Part shown: one piece after another, positions 28,082 through 40,000 of the stretch | How positions within the stretch are numbered: the first letter of the stretch is position 1 | How the letters are laid out: the number at the start of each line of letters is the position of its first letter | Origin: Lumbricus rubellus | Lineage: Eukaryota > Annelida > Clitellata > Crassiclitellata > Lumbricidae | Assembly: GCA_945859605.1 (NCBI GenBank) | Contig: OX243822.1 | Location: 3,222,879-3,286,878, forward strand | Direction of reading: 5' to 3' | Length of the DNA: 64,000 nucleotides | The notes under the pieces: model-generated | What the model was told of the DNA's origin: nothing | Seen by the model: only the letters and a program-made list of their open reading frames with translations | Database searches by the model: none | Translations under genes and position numbers: made by a program

Positions 28082-31000
28082 ATGAATGGAACTTTCCTTG
28101 TTTCATCCTCCAGTTCCCTTGGTAACGAAACAGCTCCGGTTGTCATGACGACGGACAACAATTGGACTTCTGATATCCAAGACAACGCGAGCACATCGGA
28201 GGAGATTCTAACCTGGAACTGCAACTCTTCGACGTCCGAATGGGAGTTGAATTCGACGGAACAGGGAGCCAGTTCACCGTCATCCTACCAAGACATGAAA
28301 ATTCCCATCGTAGGATATCCAGGTCCGCTCTTCACCGCCATCCACGCGGCGGCCTTGACCTCTCTGTCCCTATCCTGCACAACCGTCACCGCCCTCCTCA
28401 TCTACCTTTGCGCGTTTAGCGGATCTGTGAAGGGCCAGACTGTCAGAGAAACCTCGGAGGCGAACGTAAGCAGGGCGGTAACCAAACAGAGGGAAGGTTC
28501 TATCTCTAGCAGATCAGGGCATCAGCAGCAACAGCAGCAGAAGCAGAAGAAGAAGAGAGGGAGACTATCATTCTGGAAATGGAACGTGGGAGAAAGATTC
28601 GTCGTCTACATGGGCCTCTGCGACCTGCTGACCGAGGTAAGTCACTTCTTCGACCACGCCTACATGCTGTACGCCAAGGACAACCCTCCGGATCTGATGT
28701 GCATCGTCTGTGCCTTCCTGCTGCACGATTTCGTCTTCTACCAATGGTTCGTCGTGGCAACAACGGCTCTCAGCGCATGTAGTCTGATCGTCTTTGGGAG
28801 GAGGATGTCCCTAGGTCGCTACGACTGGAGACTGTTTGCGTTCGCCTTCGGAATTCCACTCGTAATGACCTTGACCGTTCTCAGTCTTGGTCTGCTCGGG
28901 CCTTCAGGAGCGTGGTGAGTTTCGTTTCCATTGGCTCTTACCAGGGCTTTTTTAACGTGCAGTTGTACACAAAATGTGCAGTTCTAAATGGATCTGTGCA
29001 GTTGTAGAAGTACTCCTGTACAGTAAAAACAAGCAAAAAATGACCATTCTCCTGCGAGTAGGCCTAGATGTAATTTACCATGGAGAATTAAAAAGAAAAG
29101 AAAGCGTTGTGCAGTTTTAAAAAATTCCTTAAAAACAACCTTAGCTCTTACAGCTTCTTCGTGAAGTAATGCTAGTCCGATACTTCCTCTTTGTACGCAC
29201 TTATTTAATACTTATCTAGGACTTAACTGATCATAGTGATAGTATTAATGATAATATTTATGGTAATTATTATTATAAACAAAATAATAATAACTACGGA
29301 AATTCCAGCGGAACTAATTTCAATTGCGACCACACTATTGATTTCATTATAAAGCTCTAATAAGCAAGTAAGTAAGTAAGACTAGCCTTTATTACTCCAT
29401 TTGTTTCAGATTGAGAATTAAACGAAGAATTAATTTTCAAAACATCGACTCACGCTCATTGTTCAATCAGCTATAACAGCAGGTGTTGACACGCATGGCC
29501 AGCTTGCATTCGCTCGCAGCGTTGGCCTAACAAAGCAGCAGAATCCGTCCCGTGACAACAAAATTGGTCACGGCCGTGACAAGATTTTCTTCGGTCACAA
29601 ATTCACGTGACTGAAGAACATTCTCGATCATTCTCGAAGCTGATGCCACGTGTACATTCACCATTGGCTACTGAGGTGGCTGCAGCCGTAGGCTTAAAAC
29701 GGATGTAAACAATGCACGCTGAGTATGGTGCGTCATGGGATAAAACGGCTTGCTATTAATAGATCAAGCGTTCGAGAATATTTCGTCATTTGATGCGCAA
29801 CGCATCCAGTCAAACAGATCTGATTGTATCCAATGCAATTTGAACAAACAAACGTCCTTAGCCACACGCGCGCGCATGAGATGGGCAGCAGAAATAACAC
29901 CACACAGCTGGCACAGAATGGAAGATTTCTCTGCGGTACATGTCAATCAACGATTAGCATAATATATTCCCGTGTTGGGGATCAGCTCAAAATAAACTTC
30001 AACGACGGGATCGGTTCAAAATGTTTTCGTGATTCCGTGATTAGTGTTTCCGTGTTTTCGTGTTTCGTAGGCCTATATATATGCAAGAGCAATGTTTTCG
30101 TCTATATAAAATAATAGGCTATAGCTTCGAAAAACGATCGTATTAATGGAACTCGTTTAACATACAACCTGTAGCCTGTAGGCCTATCCTACGATCTTCC
30201 ATGCATAGTTTAGAGTTTTCGGAAATGACCACAACAGCAGCGAAACGAATAAGCTTACAAGAATACTTAACTAAACTTAGGTCATGTTAAATGTTAGCTG
30301 AAGTAAAACAACTGGAGTTTTAGCCGAGAAACAAAATCAACAAGCAACACGACGTTTGCAAAAACTTGACAACGCCCCTAGGCTTAGGTCTATATAGATA
30401 GGCTACAACAGAAGCCAGTTCTGCTTCGCACTTAGTCAAGCATATCGCTGGCGATCCGTAGAGAATTCTCCGTTAAAAATTATCCTCCCATCATGTAATA
30501 ATATTAATAAATATTAAATGACAAGCAAACAGACCTCTTAAAATTTTTGTCTAATACTTGCATATCGCTGGCGATCCGTAGAGAATTCTCCGTTAAAAAT
30601 TATCCTCCCATCATGTAATAATATTAATAAATATTAAATGACAAGCAAACAGACCTCTTAAAATTTTTGTCTAATACTTGCATATCGCTGGCGATCCGTA
30701 GAAAATTCTCCGTTAAAAATTATCCTCCCATCATGTAATAATATTAATAAATATTAAATGACAAGCAAACAGACCTCTTAAAATTTTTGTCTAATACTTG
30801 CATATCGCTGGCGATCCGTAGAAAATTCTCCGTTAAAAATTATCCCCCATCGTGTAACAATAAATAAATATTTATTAAATGACAAGCAAGCAGACTTCTT
30901 AAAGTTTTTGTCTTATACTTGCATATCGCTGGCGATCCGTAGAGAATTCTCCGTTAAAAATTATCCCCCATCATGTAACAATAAATAAATATTTATTAAA

Positions 31001-34000
31001 TGACAAGCAAGCAGACTTCTGATAGTTTTTGTCTTATACTTGCATATCGCTGGCGATCCGTAGAGAATTCTCCGTTAAAAATTATACCCCATCATGTAAC
31101 AATAAATAAATATTTATTAAATGACAAGCAAGCAGACCTCTTATAGTTTTTGTCTAATAGGCTACTTGACAAGTCTTTATTATGAAGGCTTCTAAAATTA
31201 AGCCATAAGTCAGTTAAATCAGTTAAATTCACAATGATATCAAGTCTTTATTATCAATCCATGAATTGAAAGAATCATCATACCCCAACCATTTCACCAA
31301 AGACCGATTTCCTCTTTTTCTTATAATCTTTTCTATTTTAAATGTATCTAGCGTTGTCGATTGTAACTCAGCTTCATAAAATGTCCCTTTTATTTCTTCT
31401 CCATGATAGTCAGAGATTTTATAGGTTATAGGGTCTGTGTACTGAATGTGTGTTATAGTAAAAACTTCCTGTGTCCAACGATTTGTGTAGCCTTTCTCGA
31501 ATGTCTTTTTCTTCTTAGAAATTCTTACTTTATCTCCGACTGAAAATTTAGGTTTACTAGTTTCAGGTACAGCGTCGCCATATAAATTCATCCACACAAC
31601 CCACTCGTTTGCTTTGATGCTCGCTTTAACAGGAGTCATTTTAATGGAAGAATGTCTTGTGTTGTTGTATAAATTAACCATATTATCTAAAACATCGATA
31701 TATCTCTGAGTTGAATTTGCTGTAAAATATTTGAACATTTTCTCTTTTACTGTCCTATTGAATCTTTCTACGATACAAGATTTCTCTTCATTTTCAGTTG
31801 AGTACAACTCCATACCTAATGATTTTACCTGTTTATTGTAGAATTCTGTTCCTTTATCGACCCAAAGTTTATCACCCCGTCTTTTACTCGTATTAAATAT
31901 TTTAACGAAAGCATCTGCCACAGATTCTCCACGCTTATCTTTTAACGGCTGAATAAATGCATACTTGGAGAATATATCAATGACGCTTAACAAATATTTC
32001 ACACCAGAATTAAATTTAGCATAAGCCTGCATGTCAATCAAGTCAGCCGCCCAAACTTTGTCCACTCCCTGAACATAAACAACTCGCTTCCTGAACTTCC
32101 TGACTATAGGTTTATGTAATTCGTCAGCAAGCTGGTCTGTCCATCTCAGAGCTTTTTTTTCAATCCCATTCCAAAATGGGTTTTCGTCGATAATATTGGT
32201 TTAACTATAGATCTTTCAACTCGTTCGCGGAAAGAAGGATTAGGTATATTATTTAATTCATCTATCATAGCTCTGTCAGCGACGTTTCTCCCTGCTGTAT
32301 CAGTATGTTTAGCATAAGCCAGGTCATGACGATAGGCTGCTGCATCAACTCTGTCTACTGGTTTACTCCAATCTTTTGGTGTTCCATCACTATTCAATCT
32401 CAAATCCAATCGAGTTCCTGGACCCGTGAAAGAATGTCCTGGAAGATGCATTTCACCCGGGTACTTTGCCCATGGAAGTTTAATATTAGAAGTAGCAGAA
32501 TTGAGAGCTGAGACCAAATCTCCACCTGTAGTAGACATTTTAGTAAACTGAGTTTTTCTAGCGCCACAATCAACGCATACACATCTAAGCATAGGTCTGC
32601 CATTTTTACTGACGACTCGTTGAATATCTTGAGATTGAGTTTGTCGCTTACATTTTACACAATACGAGCTGTGCTCCATTTTAATATAATATAATTAAAA
32701 TGGAAGTCCATGACCTGTCATGGAATGAAGATACATCTAAACGCTTTAACAGTCCTCTCCTACCAAGAAGCATCAGAGGTTTGATCTCTCTACGATACAA
32801 GATTTCTCTTCGTTCTCAGTTGAGTACAACTGCATACCTAGTGATTTTACCTGTTTATTATAGAATTCTGTTCCCTTATCGACCCAAAGTTTTTCACCCC
32901 TTCTTTTACTCGTATTAAATATTTTAACGAAAGCATCTGCCACAGATTCTCCGCGCTTATCTTTTAACGGCTGAATAAATGCATACTTGGAAAATATATC
33001 GATGACGCTTAACAAATATTTCACACCAGAATTAAATTTAGCATAAGCCTGCATGTCAATCAAGTCAGCCGCCCAAACTTTGTCCACTCCCTGAACATAA
33101 ACAACTCGCTTCCTGAACTTCTTGACTATAGGTTTATGCAATTCGTCAGCAAGTTGGTCTGTCCATCTCAGAGCTTTTTTTTCAACCCCATTCCAAAATG
33201 GGTCTTTGTTGATAATATCGGTTTAACTATAGATCTTTCAATTCGTTCGCGGAACGAAGGATTAGGTATATTATTTAATTCATCTATCATAGCTCTGTCA
33301 GCGACGTTTCTCCCTGCTGTATCAGTATGTTTAGCATAAGCTAGGTCATGACGAAAAGCCGCTGCATCAACCCTATCTACTGGTTTGCTCCAGTCTTTAG
33401 GTGTTCCGTCACTATTCAATCGCAAATCCAATCGAGTACCTGGACCCGTGAAAGAATGTCCTGGAAGATGCATTTCACCCGGGTACTTTGCCCATGGAAG
33501 TTTAATGTTAGAAGTAGCAGAATTGAGAGCTGAGACCAAATCACCTCCTTGTACAGTAGTGGACATTTTAGTAAACTGAGTTTTTCTAGCGCCACATTCA
33601 ACGCATACACATCTAAGCATAGATCTACCATTCTTACTGAAGACTCGTTGAATTTCTCTACACTCAGTTTTTCGTTTACATTTTACACAATACGAGCTGT
33701 GCTCCATTTTAATATAATATAATTAAAATGGAAGTCCATGACCTGTCATGGAATGAAGATACATCTAAACGCTTTAACAGTCCTCTCCTACCAAGAAGCA
33801 TCAGAGGTTTGATCGTAGGTAAGTCTCAATGTGGTAAAACGATTTTACTACTTAATTTATTACTGAGACCTGGTTGGCTAGACTATGATAACTTGCAAAT
33901 CTTCGGCAAAAGTTTATTTCAATCAGAATACAAGATACTTAAAAAAGCATTCGAAGAGAAATTACCAAAGGAAGCAATTATAAGACTTTTTGATAATCGA

Positions 34001-37000
34001 GATGAGATAATGAAATTAAATGTATCACCGACCGCCGTAGTCGAGGAGATGTCTAAAAACATGGAAAAGAAATCCGATATTGACTGTAAATTCTTTGAAA
34101 CCTCTGAAGATGTTCCAGATCCACGAGACTTAAGTCGAGATAAGAAGAATCTCATGATTTTTGATGATTTACAATTAGAGCGGCAAAGTAAGTGTGAATC
34201 GTATTATATAAGAGGTAGGCATAGTAATGTAGACTGCTTTTACCTAGCACAAAATTATTTCAAGCTACCTAGACAAACTATAAGAGAGAATACCAACTTT
34301 ATATGTCTATTCCCTCAAGACCTCAAAAATATTAATCATATATACAGCGATCATATAGGCGTAGATGATATGACTATTGAAGAATTTCGAAAACTATGCA
34401 AAACTGCGTGGGATGAAACGCATGGTTTTGTGGTTATAGACCTTACTAGTAAAACAAATAAGGGCAGGTACAGATCTGGATTAGATACATTTTACATTAA
34501 ATAAAAGCAATAATAAAATGATAACAAAATTTAAGATTTTATATTCTAGGTTTAAAAATAGCTATCTAAAATGGAAACCCTTCTTGACGAAATTTTATCT
34601 AATACTCAAACGATTGCACGCAACACAGAGGCTAAAGAATCCTTTTGCATTTTGTTGAGCGAAAGGAGCACACGAATTCGAACGAAATTTAATCCACTAA
34701 TCGAACTGGATAAAAGTAAAAAATATGAAATGGCCCTTGTTAATCTTGAAACGTACTACAGTTTTCCTAATATAGACGAAACAAATAATAAATTTGTATA
34801 TTCGTCAGATAACGGTGTAACGTGGAAAGATTTAGACATTCCAACCGGTTGCTATGAAATCGATGACTTAAACGAATACATACAGAGAATTTTAAAGGAA
34901 GAAGGTCATGGTCAATGTATAAAGTTGCGACCAAATAACAATACTTTGAAGGCTGTTTTGGAAATTGATGAGAACTATAAAATTGATTTTAGAGTACCAA
35001 ATTCAATTAGCACCGTTCTAGGATTTCAGAGTCGTGTATACTCCGAAGGATATAACGAATCCGAGCACATAGTCGAAGTAAACAGCGTGAATAGTTTACG
35101 AGTTACGAGTGATATAATAGGATCATCGTATGCTAACGGAACTACGGAGAACATAATTTATTCTTTCTTTCCATCGGTCGGGCCTGGTTACAAGATAATC
35201 GAATCTCCTCACAATCTCGTATGTCTTCCAATAACGCTATACTCTATTTCATCGATGGAAACAAAACTAATAGACCAAAATGGAAAACTAATTAATTTAA
35301 GAGGTGAGGAATTGTCGATACGATTTCACATAAGAGAGGTTTAATTTAAGAGGTGAGGAATTGTCGATACGATTTCATATAAGAGAGGTTTAATTTAAGA
35401 GGTGAGGAATTGTCGATACGATTTCACATAAGAGAGGTTTAATTTAAAGTTTATATTTAATATAAGATGAGCACTTACGCTAAGGTCAAAGTTAATATTT
35501 CTGAAGGGCAAAAAGAGAAGATTAAACGAGCTGCTCAAGTAGGAACTGGAGTGAGTATAAGACTTTCTCATGGAGATATAACTGGTGAGCATGTATTAGC
35601 TGTAAACCAGAGGCAAATTAACAAGTTAACTAAAGCGTATCAGAATGGAACTGGTTTGACAATTAAAATGGGTAAAAAGCAATTAGAAGACAATGCGAGA
35701 GTCGAAGGCGGATTTATTGGCGCTATTCTACCGTTCTTAGCAACAGCCGGAAAGTTTCTACTGTCTAGTGTTCTTCCGAGTTTAGCCACAGGAGCCTTAA
35801 CAGGATTGGGTTCTGCAGCTGGTTCCAAAATTGTTGATAAAATTAGTGGATCTTCGATCTCACACCCGGTAAGTGGATCAGGCGTGCTCTACGTAAAGAA
35901 AGGAGGAATATGCTGTAAGATAAGACCTGCTGGGGAAGGTCTTTTTCTATCTCCGTGGAAAAAGGGTATTTCGATATCGGGTTCTGGTCTGTTTATGAAA
36001 AGAGGAACAGGATATGTCAGCGGTGAAGGTCTTATATTGGGTCCCAATTCACCATTTAAAAATATTCCTATTCTTGGAATGTTACTTTAAAAAACCACTT
36101 ATATAAATGTCTGGATACGGTCACCCAATACACAAATTTATCACCAAACGGAAGCCTCGTGTGAGTCCGATAATTTGGATGCCTAAAGTGGTCACTCACG
36201 CTCCTGCAAGACAACGAGCAGGCGACAGATATGAGATTTTTGCTCAGCAAGCGATAACGATTGAACCAAAGACAAATATTACAGTAGAAGTAGGCCTTGG
36301 AGTCCGAATGACCAGTGGAATGTGTCTAGTCTCTCTTAGACAGAAGTTGAAACAACTCAGACTGAGTCTTCAAGATGGTACTGTCCTAGAGGACGCAGAG
36401 GATATAATAATTACAATACAAAACAACTCCGATTCACCAGTTACTATAAACGAAAAAGACTCCTTATGTTATGTTAATTACTACGATGCATAACGTGTCG
36501 TTTTACGTTATGTTTTACGTTATGTTTTACGTTTACGTTTTACGTTACGTTTTAAACATTATACTTATAATAAAAAATGTCGCTACTGAAAATTAGCGAT
36601 CCTGCAAAAAGAGATTTTATTATCGAAGAGTTTTTAAAAACGAAAAAAAATATTAAACAAAACTTTCTTTCAGAGAGAATAGACGATCTTGGACTTCAAC
36701 GAGAATTAACGAAAATCTACAAACCAATAGTCGACTCTCAATCAGCAATTTCAAAAGAACAAAACGCTTTGCTGTCGACAATAAAAGATAATTCTGCAGC
36801 AACATCACTCGCTCTAAAATCACTTCCAGATTCGTTGAAAACTATTCAATTTCCTCAGTATCCGTCTATAGAGGCGTACGATGACGATGACCCAGTAGAA
36901 GACATTAGAAGGTTAGAATTAGGAAATATTGCAGTTGAATACCTTTAAAAATATGCTTCTGATAAAAGACTTGTGGATACAACATTCGGATTAAGATCAA

Positions 37001-40000
37001 GAGATGGAAAATTCTACATCGGTGACAGCGAAGCCTCAATCCAAGGAAATGATATTACAGTTGGAACCACAACTTATCAAGGAACTCCAGGATTATGGGA
37101 ATTGTTAACGTTAGCTAGTCCAAACAGTTCAATTTATGATAATCGTGATCTCGAAGAATACGCCGAGATTCTAATTAAAACGAATGCCATGAGTCAGCCA
37201 AATAAACCAAACAAACCTAAATCGTCTAGAAGTGTAAAATATGCAAAGATAATAAAACCCATATGGGACGATTACATAAAGTTAAGAGGTAAAACAGGAA
37301 GCGGAATAATTACCATTCCTTCAGATCCTAAGGAATTAGTAAAACAATTAGAGTTGCGAATATATAGCTACAAAGCGGGAAATACAGGAGTAAGAAATGA
37401 AATTGTAGGTATGACGGATGAGTTACTAAGACAAGGAGTGATAACCAAAGATGAATATAAAAAATTGATGATCTAATTTAAAAATTGATGATCTAATTTA
37501 AAAATTGATGATATAGAAATGCTGGTCGTTGCGAGAAGAAGTTATAAAAAAGTACACGTTGTCGGTGGAGCAGGAATATTCGATTCCATTGCAGGATTTC
37601 TCAAGAGACTACTGACTTCGAATGCAGCCAAACAAATTGCGAGCACAGCTGTCAAAGAGATTGGGGGTGTTGCTAAGGATAAGGCGATCGACGTTGGAAA
37701 ACGATTACTCAATAAGATACTTCCACCAACCACCGTTCAGCAGCCGATAACTCAGGAAACTAAAGTCATTCTAGCTAGATTACTCGGGTCGAATCCGCAA
37801 ATGACGGGAGGAGCTATTAGAATTCAGGATCTCGTAAAACGCTTAAACGGAGGTGGTTTGAAAATGGCAGTTTAAATTTATTTTGCTTAAGTTTATTTTC
37901 TTATTTAGGTCTAAAAATTTATTTTCTTATTTAAAAATATATGTATAATAAAATGCAATCCGATATTCTAAGATTCACAGAGCAACCATTGATCGATGAA
38001 GGTATCGAGCGATACGAATGGCACGAGTACGAACCTGTAGCGAGAACTAACCTTAACAGTTCTGGTGAAATAAGAATAAATATTGAATTACAGGACTTAT
38101 ATAGTCACCCAGCAGAGTCATATCTACAATTCGAAGGAAGACTAATTAAAGCTGACGACACCGCATACGTTAATGCCGATTTAGTTGCTCTCACGAATAA
38201 TGGGCTTATGTATCTATTCAGTCAAATATCCTATCAGTTATCTAATCAAGAAATCGAAACGCTATTTCATCCGGGTCAAGCTACAACGATGCTCGGTTTA
38301 CTTACGTATCCAAACGATTTTCAGCTGACTCAAGGCTTAAATCAGCTGTGGTATAAAGACACTGGAGCGACTGCTGTTATTGCGGACAACCCCGGATTTG
38401 CCACTAGGCAAAGCTTTCTCATTCGCAAACCAAACACTAAAGGAATGTTCAGCTTTATTGTTCCGTTGAAGCATATTTTCGGGTTTTGCGATGATTACGA
38501 CAAGATTATTTACGGCTTCAAACAGACGCTGACTTTAGTTCGTAAAGCGGACGATGATGCCATATTCCGAGATAACGCTGCAGCTGCTGGAAAAGTTGCG
38601 ATAAACAAAATTTCATGGTTTATTCCACACGTTATTCCTTCCGATATGGAACGAATGCAGTTGTATAAGACAATTGAATCGAAATTAACGTTACCAGTTG
38701 CGTATAGAGCTCGTCAATGCGACACAATAACAGTTCCTCAATCGACAAGTTTTAGTTGGCGTTTGAGCGTTAAAACATCACCGGAGAAACCTAGATATAT
38801 CATCGTAGGATTTCAGACGGACCGTAGCGGTAATCAGGAAAGTAATCCGTCGCTATTTAATCACTGCGATCTCAAGAACATTTATGTGATGATGAACCAG
38901 GAAAGATATCCAGCTGTCGACCATAACCTGTCGTTTCCTAATCAACAATTCTCCAGAGCGTACAGAGACGCGTTCTCCTTTAGTCAAAAGTTTTATGGTA
39001 TGGATAAGTTGATTACGCAAGGAAATATAACACCTGTAGATTATAAAGAATTATATCCGTTGTTCGTGTTCGATGTAAGCAAACAATCCGAGCGTTTGAA
39101 ATCGTCAGTCGTTGATATCCAGATTAAGGCTCTTTTCAATGCAGCAGTGCCAGCCGACACAGAAGCGTATGCAGTCGTAATTTCAGATAGGTTGCTGCAG
39201 TTCCAATCGGATGGGCAGAAAATGAGTGTAGTGTATGGAAAATTGATTTAAAGAATACTTATATATTATGAAGCTACCAGAGCTTAGAATTTTGGCCAAG
39301 CATAACAATGTTACAGGCACTTCGCATCTCAACAAACCTCAAATGATAGCTGTACTGAATAAAAAGAATATTCTTCCGACGGACTACAAGTCTGTGTCAT
39401 ATCGACATGACACGCTGGGTAGTATCAGGAAACAACCGAGAAGAGTAGATATTATAGATCGAGAGACTGGCGTTGTTACCTCGTATCCATCTATGTATAA
39501 AGCTGCTAAGGCGTATGGTCAGAGTGCTGGTATAATAGCTTATCATAACGGAAATGTCTGGAGAGATAGATACGAAATTAAAGTGTATGAGAGATAGATA
39601 TGAAATTAAAGTGGATCTTCGATCTCACAGATAAGTGGATCTTCGATCTCACAGATAAGTGGATCTTCGATCTCACATGTATTAATATTTTTGCGTGGTA
39701 AAAATAAAATGGATTTAAAGAAAAGTAGTTTAAGAAACATGAACCATGTTGAACACTTGCTCGATTCATCGGTTCCTGACATTAAGGTTCCTACGCTTAC
39801 ACCCACACCTGGTAAATACAAACCAGTAGCGCCTAAGAGAAAATACAAAAATAGGGTTAGAGCTAAAATAAATGATTTTGCGGATTGGTTACTTAGTTAT
39901 GTGCCCGAACGAGACACTAAAGTCGTTAACGAAAAACTCGAATCGTTGAAGTCAACTGTTTCCAGGATATTTGATAAAACTAAAATTCGAGAAACGGCGT

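Noticed and set aside
30441..31160. CRISPR-like regular repeats
   Set aside because: The units are contiguous 120-bp tandem repeats without unique spacers, in an animal genome.
31229..32200. Retrovirus or LTR retrotransposon
   Set aside because: The integrase is retroviral-type, but no reverse transcriptase, gag or LTRs occur; its neighbours are Polinton genes.
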